From: SIG469 sp964384255
Lineage (GTDB): Bacteria; Bacillota; Clostridia; Oscillospirales; Oscillospiraceae
DNA: 64,000 bases
Reading direction: 5' to 3'
NCBI GenBank assembly: GCA_964384255.1
Contig: CAYLKH010000001.1
Coordinates: forward strand, 1-64,000
Part shown: piece after piece, positions 31,477 through 39,733 of the stretch
Layout of the letters: every line of letters starts with the position of its first letter
Position numbering within the stretch: the first letter of the stretch is position 1
Made by a program: the position numbers and the translations under genes
Notes under the pieces: model-generated
Database searches by the model: none
The model's input: the letters and a program-made list of their open reading frames with translations, nothing else
What the model was told of the DNA's origin: nothing

Positions 31477-32586
31477 TCAAGCTCCTGTCAGGTCAACAGA
31501 TAAGTATTTTAAAATAAATTCCATTATGGCGTCGATATCCTCCAGACCGAAGTGGGGGATATCCCCATCTACCTCCATATCAGTCACCACGGCGACGAAC
31601 CGGCTTATTTCGGCGGTAAAGCCCTTTCCCGTAGCGGAGCGGGCGATGCCTATCTGGGGCAGGTCGCCGTTTTTGTAGCCCTCGACCAGAATCAAATCAA
31701 CGTCGTGGCACATGGCCATCTGCCGGTCAAGGGTCAGGGGACGGGATTCAATATAGGCGATTTTTTCCTTTGAGCCTATCATGGAGATGTCGGCTCCGGC
31801 GTGGGTAAAGCGCCATGAGTCCTTGCCCTGGTAGTCGATCTCAAATTTGTGGCCGTCGTGCTTGATGACCGCCAGACGCAGACCCTTTTGCTTCATGGCG
31901 ACGATCAGCTTTTCTATAAGGGTCGTTTTCCCGGTGCCGGAATAGGCGGCAAAGGCGATAGCGGGTATGGCGGTTTTGTCCTCAGCTTTTTGCACAGGCA
32001 GGGGATGGTATTCGGCATCCCATTTCCGGCCGGAGTGTCCTTGCCTGAGCTTGCCCCGTTCGGGGTCGTTATAGTAGATGCGGTTGTTTTCAATAAGCTG
32101 TTCCAGGGTGACCGGGCGATAATCGTTGATATCCACCCCCGCGTTCAGCACCCGGGGCAGCTGCTGCAATATGCGGAAGGTTTCTTTCCTGGTGTTGTGG
32201 AGATGGCCGTGGATCATGCAGCCCCCCTGAATGTACACCAGTGGATAGTGACACAGAGTAATGTGGCGGTCGCCGTCGTCGATTTCCAGAAAGTCGGTCA
32301 CCGTCTCAAAATAGTCCAACAGCTCCTGCTGGTTGGGGATGCAGGTATCGTGATTGCCCCGGATAAGGTGCTTGTGGCCCCGCAGGCGGCTGAGCTGCTG
32401 AGCCGGAAAAGGGGTGCGGTAGCTCCCTATGTCGCCGATGAGGTAAACAGTGTCGTCATCAGAAACGACCTCGTTCCAGTTATTAATTAAAGCCTCGTCC
32501 ATCTCCTCCACCGAGGCGAAGGGACGGGTGGTGGACTCGATAATGTGTTCATAACCAAAATGCTGGTCAGCAGTATAATAAATCAT
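31477..32586 (-). CDS. Metallophosphoesterase-MobB fusion protein
   Basis: 369 residues in two parts. Residues 1-165 form a calcineurin-like phosphoesterase with DQHFG (8-12), GDIG (51-54), GNHD (77-80) and HGHLH (126-130). Residues 205-369 form MobB, the GTP-binding adapter of molybdopterin guanine dinucleotide synthesis, with Walker A YSGTGKTT (215-222) and a DLILVEGYKNGDLPQI block. Such a fusion could couple nucleotide hydrolysis to cofactor assembly; this is inference. GGAGG is only 3 nt from ATG, and the fold begins at once, so the start stands. First gene of the operon after the structured leader. Confidence 0.92.
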   Translation of the reverse strand: MIYYTADQHFGYEHIIESTTRPFASVEEMDEALINNWNEVVSDDDTVYLIGDIGSYRTPFPAQQLSRLRGHKHLIRGNHDTCIPNQQELLDYFETVTDFLEIDDGDRHITLCHYPLVYIQGGCMIHGHLHNTRKETFRILQQLPRVLNAGVDINDYRPVTLEQLIENNRIYYNDPERGKLRQGHSGRKWDAEYHPLPVQKAEDKTAIPAIAFAAYSGTGKTTLIEKLIVAMKQKGLRLAVIKHDGHKFEIDYQGKDSWRFTHAGADISMIGSKEKIAYIESRPLTLDRQMAMCHDVDLILVEGYKNGDLPQIGIARSATGKGFTAEISRFVAVVTDMEVDGDIPHFGLEDIDAIMEFILKYLSVDLTGA

Positions 32587-32604
32587 ATTCCTCCAAATAA
32601 AAAC

Positions 32605-32846
32605 AAAAAAGGCTGCCTTGAAAACAAGACAGCCTTAAGCATACCAAAACCAGCCTCGCCAAAACAAGGCGAAGCAAAAAACGGTCCTGTCTCCTTCTCA
32701 AATACGGAAAGCCATGTCGTTTCCAACATAACTCAGTGAGGGCGAAATGCATCCCCTCAGGCCGCTGGTCATAGCTCAGGTAACCCCTGATTTAATCATC
32801 GGTCACTTAGGCCTTAGACTCCACGGCTCGGAAACATATGTAATTA
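32605..32846 (-). ncRNA. Structured leader RNA with terminator; candidate molybdenum/tungsten-cofactor riboswitch
   Basis: Transcript expected from about 32846 to 32605, minus strand. Near the 5' end GTTTCCGAGCCGTGG (32835-32821) pairs with GGAAACGACAT (32724-32714); nested stems include AGGCC / GGCCT, GTGACC / GGTTAC and GAGGG / CCCTC, and a CCTAAG element resembling an 11-nt tetraloop receptor half. A helix (CTTCGCC / GGCGAGG) precedes a terminator AAGGCTGTCTTG / CAAGGCAGCCTT with a long T-run (32605-32636), directly before the MobB-fusion ribosome site. The architecture and downstream genes favour a Moco/Tuco riboswitch; a 6S-type RNA is the alternative. Confidence 0.6.
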
Positions 32847-32852
32847 TCAAAA

Positions 32853-32881
32853 ATTGTAACACCAGATTTGGAGAATGTCAA
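32853..32881 (-). promoter_or_regulatory. Promoter of the leader RNA and molybdenum-type operon
   Basis: Minus strand TTGACA (32876-32881), 17-nt spacer, TACAAT (32853-32858). Confidence 0.85.
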
Positions 32882-32970
32882 CATTTTTCCCCGGCGACCC
32901 ACGAGGGTGACGGAGACTGGACCCCAATAAGGGCTGATATTCGGGCCGGAACGCTGATACCTCCGCGGTC

Positions 32971-33597
32971 TTATGCCTTCACATCTTCCCGCAGAGCGTT
33001 GGCTCTGGCGTTTTTGCTCAGCTTTTCCACCTCAAGGCCATAGTCATCCATAAGCTGATGGCAGATATGGGGCAGCACAGAGCTGTCGCCAAACAGAAGC
33101 TCCAGCTCGACCTCGATAATAGGAAGGCGCCTGCTCCCGGCATAGAGTACGCCCACGTCACCGGCCAGCTCGATGCGGACCCCGTCGTCAAGGTAGAGGA
33201 AGTTGGTCCGGCGTTCAAATTCGGCGCCGCAAACCTCGATCAGTTTGCGGGTTTTGAGCAGATGGTCAAGCTCCCGGGGTGCGCCGATGGCCAAAAGGGC
33301 GGGGATGGCCTTTTCGATGGAGTCGGCTAAGCATTGCCACTCGTTGCGGGTAAAGACCTCGCCGTCGAAGCTGTTGGCGGTTTTGAGGGCGGCGACGGAC
33401 TGGTCACCTTCTTTGCGCAGACGAAGGGTCCAGCGCCGGGAGGACAGCAGGCCGTCTTCGGTGTCAAAGTAGACTGAATGGAATTTTTTAACAGCAAATT
33501 CGTCCCGCATATACTGGGTGAGGTTGGGGTCAGCCAGTACGCGGTCAAGGGTTTGCCTGTCGGGTACACGAAGCTTCATTTCGATTTCGGTTGCCAT
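32971..33597 (-). CDS. CYTH-domain protein
   Basis: 208 residues with the EIEMKL (4-9) opening motif of the CYTH/triphosphate-tunnel superfamily and alternating basic/acidic strands (TLRLRKEGDQSVAALK, VRIELAGDVGVL, IIEVELELLFGD). Likely acts on inorganic triphosphate or a nucleotide-type triphosphate with a divalent metal. AGGAGG precedes the ATG. Monocistronic with its own promoter; about 90 nt separate its stop from the promoter of the next minus-strand unit. Confidence 0.93.
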   Translation of the reverse strand: MATEIEMKLRVPDRQTLDRVLADPNLTQYMRDEFAVKKFHSVYFDTEDGLLSSRRWTLRLRKEGDQSVAALKTANSFDGEVFTRNEWQCLADSIEKAIPALLAIGAPRELDHLLKTRKLIEVCGAEFERRTNFLYLDDGVRIELAGDVGVLYAGSRRLPIIEVELELLFGDSSVLPHICHQLMDDYGLEVEKLSKNARANALREDVKA

Positions 33598-33631
33598 GGC
33601 GAAACCTCCTGATAAGTTATCTCACGGGTAT

Positions 33632-33660
33632 ATTTTATATCATTGCCGGGAAAATATCAA
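33632..33660 (-). promoter_or_regulatory. Promoter of the CYTH gene
   Basis: Minus strand TTGATA (33655-33660), 17-nt spacer, TAAAAT (33632-33637). A repeat copy begins immediately upstream. Confidence 0.65.
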
Positions 33661-33920
33661 TAGGATCCAGGGGTTAGGATTTAGGGGATAGGGATCAGGA
33701 TTTAGAAACTGGAGATTAAGGAGCGTAACTGCAAGCATTTGCATTTAACACAACATTGTGGTTACGCAAGGGGAGAGATTACCACGTCGCACAGCTTCCT
33801 CGCAATGGCAGTCTCGGAAGTATCTGTTCTCTGCTCTGTGGTCAAACTGGGCAGTATCGGCAATACGCATAACCTCTCCCACACAGTCCCTAACCCCTGG
33901 ATCCTAATCTCTAACCCCTG
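33661..33920. repeat. Dispersed intergenic repeat, copy I
   Basis: Left CAGGGGTTAGGATTTAGGGG, right TAATCTCTAACCCCTGAAA, with 'cacgtcgcacagcttcctcgcaatgg' and 'gtggttacgcaaggggagag' inside. It fills the gap between the divergent CYTH and murA promoters. Confidence 0.75.
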
Positions 33921-33930
33921 AAATTACTGT

Positions 33931-33959
33931 TTGCTATTTACATAAAACCGTGCTATAAT
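33931..33959 (+). promoter_or_regulatory. murA promoter
   Basis: TTGCTA (33931-33936), 17-nt spacer, TATAAT (33954-33959). Confidence 0.75.
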
Positions 33960-34022
33960 CTATGGGCTGGAGCTGTGCCTTCTCAGCGTCCGGCAATCTG
34001 TTAGTGATTCAGGGTATTAATT

Positions 34023-35309
34023 ATGGCTAAATATATTATAAACGGCGGCCGTCCCCTTTCCGGCGAGGTCACCATCAGCGGCGCCAAAAACGCTGCCGTT
34101 GCGATCATCCCCGCCGCCCTTCTGGTTGACGGCGTCTGCCGGATAGAAAATGTTCCCGCCATTTCTGACGTCAGCCTTTATTTAAAAATATTCCAGCAGA
34201 TGGGAGCCACCATCCGCAGGATCGACCGTTCGACCATCGAGATGGACTGCCGCGGCGTCCGCAGCCATCGCCCTCCCTTTGATATCGTGTCCCGGTTCAG
34301 GGCTTCGTCCTACCTTATCGGCGCTATGCTTGGCCGTTTTGGCGAGGCTGAGGTGGCTCTCCCCGGGGGATGCGACTTTGGTCAGCGCCCTATTGACCAG
34401 CACATCAAGGGCTTTACCGCCATGGGCGCAGACGTTGAATTTTCCGGCGCTGCCGTTCACGCTAAGGCCAACGGCAAGCTCAGGGGCAATTATTGCAGAC
34501 TTGATCTGGTTTCCGTTGGCGCCACAATGAACCTTATGATAGCGGCTGTACTGGCCGAGGGGACCACCATCATCGAACCCGCTGCCAAGGAGCCTCATAT
34601 TGTCGACCTGGCCAACTTCCTCAACGCCATGGGAGCCGATGTCTGGGGCGCTGGTACCGACACTATCAAGGTCAGGGGCGTTAAAAGGCTCCACGGCGGT
34701 ACCTATTCCATCATTCCGGACCAGATCGAGGCCGGGACCTATCTGACTGCGGTGACCGCAGCCGGTGGCGAGGCCCTTGTTAAAAACGTTATTCCCAAGC
34801 ATCTCGAATGCATCACCGGAAAGCTTATCGAAATGGGTGCCGAGGTGACCGAATATGACGATTCTGTCCTTATTCGCCGCACCGGCAGGCTGAAAAGAGC
34901 CAACATCAAAACAATGCCATATCCCGGATATCCCACGGATATGCAGCCTCAGGCAGGGGTGTGCCTTGCATTGGCCGAAGGCACGTCTATCATTACCGAA
35001 GGCGTTTTTGACAACCGGTACAAATATGTTGGCGAGCTTGTCAAAATGGGCGCTCAGATCCAGGTCGACGGAAAGGTCGCCATAATCGAGGGCGTGGATT
35101 CCCTCAAAGGTTGCCCCATCAAAGCCTGCGATCTCCGGGCCGGGGCGGCAATGGTCATCGCTGCTCTGGCTGCCCATGGGCAGAGCGTGGTGGACGATGT
35201 GTTCCATATCGAGCGGGGATACGAAACCTTTGTTGAAAAGCTCAGCGGCCTTGGTGCCGACATCAGGCGGGTGGAAGATCTGCCTCCCGCAAGGGCGAAG
35301 GTATCCTGA
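34023..35309 (+). CDS. murA: UDP-N-acetylglucosamine 1-carboxyvinyltransferase
   Basis: 428 residues, normal for MurA. It transfers enolpyruvate from PEP to UDP-GlcNAc, the first committed step of peptidoglycan synthesis. It shows K22 in SGAKNAAVAI, the active-site loop LPGGCDFGQRP with C117 (so fosfomycin-sensitive type by that residue), and PTDMQPQ in the second half. Clostridia often carry two MurA paralogues; this copy stands alone. The RBS is weak (AGGG, about 8 nt before ATG). Confidence 0.96.
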   Translation: MAKYIINGGRPLSGEVTISGAKNAAVAIIPAALLVDGVCRIENVPAISDVSLYLKIFQQMGATIRRIDRSTIEMDCRGVRSHRPPFDIVSRFRASSYLIGAMLGRFGEAEVALPGGCDFGQRPIDQHIKGFTAMGADVEFSGAAVHAKANGKLRGNYCRLDLVSVGATMNLMIAAVLAEGTTIIEPAAKEPHIVDLANFLNAMGADVWGAGTDTIKVRGVKRLHGGTYSIIPDQIEAGTYLTAVTAAGGEALVKNVIPKHLECITGKLIEMGAEVTEYDDSVLIRRTGRLKRANIKTMPYPGYPTDMQPQAGVCLALAEGTSIITEGVFDNRYKYVGELVKMGAQIQVDGKVAIIEGVDSLKGCPIKACDLRAGAAMVIAALAAHGQSVVDDVFHIERGYETFVEKLSGLGADIRRVEDLPPARAKVS

Positions 35310-35334
35310 CTCCCCGGTTTTAAATCAATAAATC

Positions 35335-35373
35335 AGCCCCCACAGAGCTTAAGAACGCTCTGTGGGGGCTTTA
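35335..35373. terminator. Terminator between convergent murA and cupin gene
   Basis: AGCCCCCACAGAGC / GCTCTGTGGGGGCT with an 8-nt loop, then TTT. Confidence 0.88.
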
Positions 35374-35392
35374 GCCATTTTTGGCAAATAAT

Positions 35393-35725
35393 TTACTGCA
35401 TCGGTATGGCTGCCCAGAAAACAAGATCCTCGTCGCCGTCATTAATAAGACTGTGACTGTGACCTTTGGGGCAGTAATGGCAGCAGCCGGCGAAGATGCG
35501 CTCTTCACCATCGTCATAAAGGGCCTTACCGCTGCCGCTGAGGACGAACACGATCTCGCAGTTAACATCGTGGGTATGCATACCTATGGACGCGCCGGGA
35601 ACAAGGCGGCCGTGCATTATGCGGTTGCCCCCGTCGTCAAGAAACATTTTTGCCATGGTTTCCTTTTCGCCGCCCTTGAACTGGGGAAAGGCTTCCTCGT
35701 TCATTTTGCTGAAATCAATAACCAT
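35393..35725 (-). CDS. Cupin-domain protein
   Basis: 110 residues, single small cupin barrel. Metal-ligand motif 1 is GMHTHDVNCEIVFVLSG (His, His, Glu spaced as usual) and motif 2 is HYCPKGHSHSL. AAGGAG is 7 nt before ATG. It lies 23 nt after the Gly-Pro protein gene and is probably cotranscribed with it. Probable role: sugar- or metal-binding/isomerase-type small enzyme; not assignable further. Confidence 0.9.
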   Translation of the reverse strand: MVIDFSKMNEEAFPQFKGGEKETMAKMFLDDGGNRIMHGRLVPGASIGMHTHDVNCEIVFVLSGSGKALYDDGEERIFAGCCHYCPKGHSHSLINDGDEDLVFWAAIPMQ

Positions 35726-35748
35726 TTTTCTTCTCCTTTTAGCCTCTT

Positions 35749-36504
35749 TTACTCCTTGACAGCCTGAAGACCTTCGGTAACGTCGGTCACGTGCATGGTG
35801 ATACTTATGGTGTCGCCGTCAACGCTGCCCACAAAGCGGAACAGGGAACCCTGGGCGGTAACGGTATGCAGTTCAAAGGAACAGCCGTCCTTTTTACCGA
35901 AGGAAAAAACATTTACGTCGGTTTTGTCGCCAACCTTCATGGGCGGCATGGGAGGCATACCACCGGGACCACCGGAACCACCGGGACCGCCAGGACCGCC
36001 AGGACCACCGGGACCACCAGGGCCACCAGGGCCACCGGGACCACCAGGACCGCCGGACATTTCGCCCATCATCTGAGCCATCTGAGCCATAGACTCCTCG
36101 GTCACCAGACCGAACATTTCGCCGCTGAGCTCATCGCCGTTTTCCTCAATGACCAGATGGTTTTCTTTAACTCCGCCGGGAGAGTAGACACCCACGAGAT
36201 ATTCGCCCTGAACCTGACCGGAAACGCCGGATATCCTTTTTCCGGGTTGAAGCACAATAGTCTCGTTGGTGGTAAGGGTCAGGTTGGACAGGCTGCCGGA
36301 AAAGGTATATTCTGTCCGGCCGACCATAGCCTTGAAGGAAAGCTCGCCGCCGGAGGAGGAGCCGTCGAATATCTCCAGCTGAGCGCTGGGGTCATAGGGG
36401 TTTGAAACAAAGCCGGTGACAACGCCGGAGGTTTCCTCAAGCGTCAGCACGCAGTCCCGTTTTCCACCGGGCAGTGACAGAGAAACAGTGTATTTGTCTG
36501 ACAT
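35749..36504 (-). CDS. Gly-Gly-Pro collagen-like protein with duplicated beta domain
   Basis: 251 residues and no signal peptide. Two related beta-rich domains are visible: residues about 1-90 open with YTVSLSLPGGKRDCVLTLEE, and about 100-251 open with YLVGVYSPGGVKENHLVIEE. In the second copy a GGPGGP tract of about 30 residues (around 150-185), ending GGMPPMPPMK, is inserted. The same tract type occurs in the proteins at 58872 and 63500. The RBS AAGGA precedes ATG. Function unknown; a flexible linker or assembly element is plausible. Confidence 0.8.
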   Translation of the reverse strand: MSDKYTVSLSLPGGKRDCVLTLEETSGVVTGFVSNPYDPSAQLEIFDGSSSGGELSFKAMVGRTEYTFSGSLSNLTLTTNETIVLQPGKRISGVSGQVQGEYLVGVYSPGGVKENHLVIEENGDELSGEMFGLVTEESMAQMAQMMGEMSGGPGGPGGPGGPGGPGGPGGPGGPGGSGGPGGMPPMPPMKVGDKTDVNVFSFGKKDGCSFELHTVTAQGSLFRFVGSVDGDTISITMHVTDVTEGLQAVKE

Positions 36505-36553
36505 TCATAATCATTCCTTTTCAATATTTCGTTATATTTTGGGAGAGATATTG

Positions 36554-37123
36554 CTAAATAGCAATGATCCCCAGATGCTCTAAAAGGATCTTCAGGCCAA
36601 TAAGACATAGTACGGTGCCGCCCAGCAGCCCTGCTTTTTTCTGAAAACGGGAGCCAAAGCGGAAGCCTATTGCGACCCCGGCCAGAGAAAGCAGGAAGGT
36701 GACGACCCCGATAATGGCGGCAGAAACGGCGATGGATACCCGCAGGAAGGCAAAGGTTATGCCCACTGCCAGCGCGTCGATACTGGTAGCGATAGCCATC
36801 ATCAGAAGCTCCCTGTGGTCAAGCCGGAACTCCCCCGGGTCTTCGTCGCTCTCGTGAAGAGTTTCGTAAATCATCTTGCCGCCAATGATGACAAGCAGAC
36901 CAAAGGCTATCCAGTGGTCGATAGTTGTTATGTAAACCTCGAACTGCTTGCCCAGCAGCCATCCTATAAAGGGCATAAGGGCCTGAAACCCGCCGAAATA
37001 AAGGGCGATGATCGCTCCGTGGCGCAGGCTGAGTTTTTTCATGCTCAGCCCCTTGCACATGGCGATGGCGCAGGCATCCATGCTCAGGCTGATACCGATA
37101 AGTATAAGCTCTATAAGTGACAT
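36554..37123 (-). CDS. mntP: Manganese efflux pump
   Basis: 189 residues, six membrane helices in two inverted halves, each with the acidic motif of the family: SLSMDACAIAM (13-23) and ATSIDALAVGI (around 108-118). MntP exports Mn2+ to prevent toxicity. Start ATG 37123 (MSLIEL) follows GGAG. It follows walJ by 14 nt in the same operon. No Mn-sensing yybP-ykoY riboswitch is seen because the gene is internal. Confidence 0.93.
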   Translation of the reverse strand: MSLIELILIGISLSMDACAIAMCKGLSMKKLSLRHGAIIALYFGGFQALMPFIGWLLGKQFEVYITTIDHWIAFGLLVIIGGKMIYETLHESDEDPGEFRLDHRELLMMAIATSIDALAVGITFAFLRVSIAVSAAIIGVVTFLLSLAGVAIGFRFGSRFQKKAGLLGGTVLCLIGLKILLEHLGIIAI

Positions 37124-37137
37124 TTTATCATCTCCAG

Positions 37138-37908
37138 TTAAAACTCGATGGGCGAACCCATTTCCGGCGGGGATACGTGGATACTTACTCCGTCGATATT
37201 TCCCAGGGCTTCCATGGCAGAGCTGTGGGCCAGCTGGGGGGTGTTGTTTTCTTTTGACAGATGGGCCAGAATAAAGGCAGAGGTCCCCCGCTGAGCCAGC
37301 CACAGGGCGGCTTCGGCCGCTGCCGTATTGGAAAGGTGGCCCCGGTCAGACATGATGCGCTGCTTGAGGTGGTAGGGATAAGGCCCGGCCAGCAGCCGGG
37401 GAATATCGTGATTGAACTCGATAACGATCGCCCGAACGCCCTCCATGCCCTTGAGAATATTTGGAGGGACATAGCCCAGGTCGGTCATTACCCCCAGATC
37501 GCCCTGAGAACAGCTTATCCGATAGCACACGCTGCCGTCGCTGTCGTGAGGGGTCGAAAACGAGGTGACGCCAAATCCCTTGAGGTTGAAGGAGGAGCCT
37601 TCTTCAAAAACGATCAGATTACGCCGGGCTTCGGGACAGCAGCAGGTTATGCCCTGGGCTGTTGCCCGGGTACAGAGGATGGGAACGGCCCATTTTTTTG
37701 ACAGGGTGTTAAGCCCGGAGATATGGTCGGTGTGGCTGTGGGTGATAAGAATTCCGGAAAGGTCGCCTACGGTCAGACCCAGCTGAGCCAGGGCAGCGGA
37801 AGTCTTTTTAAGGGATATTCCCATATCCACAAGGATATGCCTGCCGCAGTCAGACAGAAGGACGCTGTTGCCGCTGCTGCCGCTGGCAAGAGTACAGACC
37901 CTGGCCAT
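37138..37908 (-). CDS. walJ: WalJ/YycJ-type metallo-beta-lactamase-fold hydrolase
   Basis: 256 residues with THSHTDHISG (HxHxDH) and later His/Asp ligands (SFSTPHDSDGSV, VIEFNHD, LAHLSKENN), as in YycJ of the WalKR locus, a double-stranded-DNA 5' exonuclease-like enzyme in other Bacillota. It overlaps the glutamine-amidotransferase stop (TGATG), so translation is coupled. No walKR genes are here, so the usual context is missing. Confidence 0.92.
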   Translation of the reverse strand: MARVCTLASGSSGNSVLLSDCGRHILVDMGISLKKTSAALAQLGLTVGDLSGILITHSHTDHISGLNTLSKKWAVPILCTRATAQGITCCCPEARRNLIVFEEGSSFNLKGFGVTSFSTPHDSDGSVCYRISCSQGDLGVMTDLGYVPPNILKGMEGVRAIVIEFNHDIPRLLAGPYPYHLKQRIMSDRGHLSNTAAAEAALWLAQRGTSAFILAHLSKENNTPQLAHSSAMEALGNIDGVSIHVSPPEMGSPIEF

Positions 37909-38621
37909 CAGCTGCGGGACGCGGCATCCACCAGAAGGTGGAATATGGCCCTTGCGTGGTGATATTCCGGCCAGAGAAATTCCGGGTGCCACTGGACACC
38001 GAAATAGCATCCGGCAGTTTTGTGTTCAAGGGCTTCTACCAGACCGTCGGCTGAACGGGCCGCAACGGCAAAGCACTCAGGCACGTCCTTCACCGCCTGA
38101 TGGTGCATGCTGTTGACCATTATGGAGCTTTCACCAATGGCGCTGTGAAGCCCGGTGCCGGGGACCAGCTCCACGCTGTGGAACGGTCTGGTGAACTCCA
38201 TCTTTTCCATCTGGGCATGATCTACAGCCGTCCCAAACTGAGAGGGAAGATCCTGATACATGGTCCCGCCGCAGGCAACATTCATCATCTGTATCCCGCG
38301 GCAGATGCCGAGACAGGGCTTGTCCAGCTCCAGCAGCCGCCTGAGCATAAACAGCTCCTGAGTGTCCCGTCGGGGCGCCTGATAGGAGCATTGGGGTATT
38401 TTCTCTTCGCCATAAAGGGCAGGCTCCACGTCCTGGCCGCCGGTAAACAGATATCCGTCAAACTGGTGGCAAAGAAGCTCCAGCTCGTTTTCGTCGTCCA
38501 GCAGGGGGAGCAGATAGGGTATACCTCCGGCGGCGACGATACCGTCGAAGTAATAATGGTTGATCCAGAGGTTTTCGTCCCCCTGGTGAAATAGCGGCAG
38601 AACACCGATGCGTGGTTTCAT
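37908..38621 (-). CDS. Class I glutamine amidotransferase, PuuD-like
   Basis: 237 residues. The nucleophile elbow is GICRGIQMMN (Cys around 100), with HPE in FGVQWHPEFLWP and a catalytic-type Glu. The protein resembles gamma-glutamyl-gamma-aminobutyrate hydrolases, which release GABA or related amines from gamma-glutamyl conjugates. Start ATG 38621 (MKPRIG) has only a weak ribosome site. It heads the operon amidotransferase-walJ-mntP. Confidence 0.92.
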   Translation of the reverse strand: MKPRIGVLPLFHQGDENLWINHYYFDGIVAAGGIPYLLPLLDDENELELLCHQFDGYLFTGGQDVEPALYGEEKIPQCSYQAPRRDTQELFMLRRLLELDKPCLGICRGIQMMNVACGGTMYQDLPSQFGTAVDHAQMEKMEFTRPFHSVELVPGTGLHSAIGESSIMVNSMHHQAVKDVPECFAVAARSADGLVEALEHKTAGCYFGVQWHPEFLWPEYHHARAIFHLLVDAASRS

Positions 38622-38690
38622 TTTGTTTCTCTTTTCTTTACGTATTTGGGGACAGGTGAGTTGGTGCGTAGATGGAAAGATATTGAAAAT

Positions 38691-38917
38691 CATGGTCAGA
38701 GGGTCAGGGATCAGGGGCCGTAATTGTAAGCAATTGCGAAATATTTGAGGTTTTCAGTAGAACTGTCGTTGTGAAGCGGCAAAGCCGACGTGGCAATCTC
38801 ACCCCTTGCGTGATTGCACGCGGTAGTTAAACGCATAGCTTTGCAGCTACGGACACTTAATTACCAATCCCTAATTTCTAACCCCTGATTCTATCTGTTA
38901 TCTGTATATCTGACCTC
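38691..38917. repeat. Dispersed intergenic repeat, copy J
   Basis: AGAGGGTCAGGGATCAGGGG opens it; the right arm CCAATCCCTAATTTCTAACC is followed by 'tatctgttatctg' and TCTGACCTC. The internal 'ggcaaagccgacgtggcaatctcaccccttgcg' is nearly identical to copy H. It supplies the stop TGA of the transglutaminase-like gene. Confidence 0.72.
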
Positions 38918-39722
38918 AGGCATCCCGCGGCACGGTGTCGCGAACAAGGATAATGTGATCTGACACAGTGGCGGAGATGGTTTTGCTCTGGCCCACAGGG
39001 TCGCCGTCGTAGGTGTAGCGGTCAACGGCGCAGTCGGAATAATCCCGGCCATGGGCGATCTTGAGATAACCGTCCTCTATCCGGGTGTTAAGGGTGGGGT
39101 CAAAAGCTATCCATTTGTTGTCCACATAGACCTCGGCCCAGACATGGGCTCTGGAAACCCCCTTGGCCAGACCGATAACGTACCTGGCCGGGATCCCGGA
39201 CATGCGGCAGAAGGTGATGAATACCTGAACGTAGTCCCGGCTGACACCCCGGGCAGAGCGGAATGCTTCGGCTGCGGTGGTGGAGACGGCGGTTTCGCCG
39301 GGGGCATAGGTCATCATATTGTGGACAGTTTCCATCAGGCACTGGACCCGGGCATAAGGAACGGCGGGCAGCTGAAGATCCATCAAAAAGCGTTGCATTT
39401 CGCTGCTGGGGTTGGTAAAGCGGGAAGGATAAAGGAAGATGCGGTCCAGCTCTTCGTGGATCATATATTTGCTGCAAAGCACGAATCCGGAGGCGGTGAA
39501 GCTGAAAGAGGTGTGATTTTTGTCGATACTGCCGCTGTAGGTCAGGTTGCCATAGCTGTCATATGCGGTGCTGACAGCGGCCTTGGGAGAAAGGGACAGA
39601 GTATGGCCATAGGTACGCTGGAATGGATAGGTGCCGGGCATACAGCGAAGCAGAAAATGGTGGCGCTTAACGGGGGCATCGAACACCCAGTTACAGCTGA
39701 AACTGAATTCATATTTTTTCAT
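38916..39722 (-). CDS. Transglutaminase-fold protein with catalytic Cys replaced by Ser
   Basis: 268 residues: an N-terminal beta domain (about 1-120) and a transglutaminase-like domain. The usual GVCRDY catalytic motif reads GVSRDY here (S161, codon AGC), while H193 (AHVWAEVYV) and D208 (FDPT) are kept. It may be inactive, or use Ser as the nucleophile. Family context: such proteins accompany circularly permuted ATP-grasp ligases and alpha-E proteins in amide-ligation operons; here the ligase is 11 nt upstream and alpha-E is missing. The C terminus abuts a repeat copy. Confidence 0.88.
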   Translation of the reverse strand: MKKYEFSFSCNWVFDAPVKRHHFLLRCMPGTYPFQRTYGHTLSLSPKAAVSTAYDSYGNLTYSGSIDKNHTSFSFTASGFVLCSKYMIHEELDRIFLYPSRFTNPSSEMQRFLMDLQLPAVPYARVQCLMETVHNMMTYAPGETAVSTTAAEAFRSARGVSRDYVQVFITFCRMSGIPARYVIGLAKGVSRAHVWAEVYVDNKWIAFDPTLNTRIEDGYLKIAHGRDYSDCAVDRYTYDGDPVGQSKTISATVSDHIILVRDTVPRDA

Positions 39723-39733
39723 TTTGCGCCCTC

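Noticed and set aside
32605..32846. 6S RNA as first reading of the leader
   Set aside because: A long irregular hairpin is possible, but the terminator next to the ribosome site and the MobB/FmdE operon fit an attenuator better. Kept as an alternative, not excluded.
35940..36060. Tandem GGA/CCA repeats resembling a CRISPR or satellite array
   Set aside because: These are codons of the Gly-Gly-Pro tract; no spacers and no cas genes.
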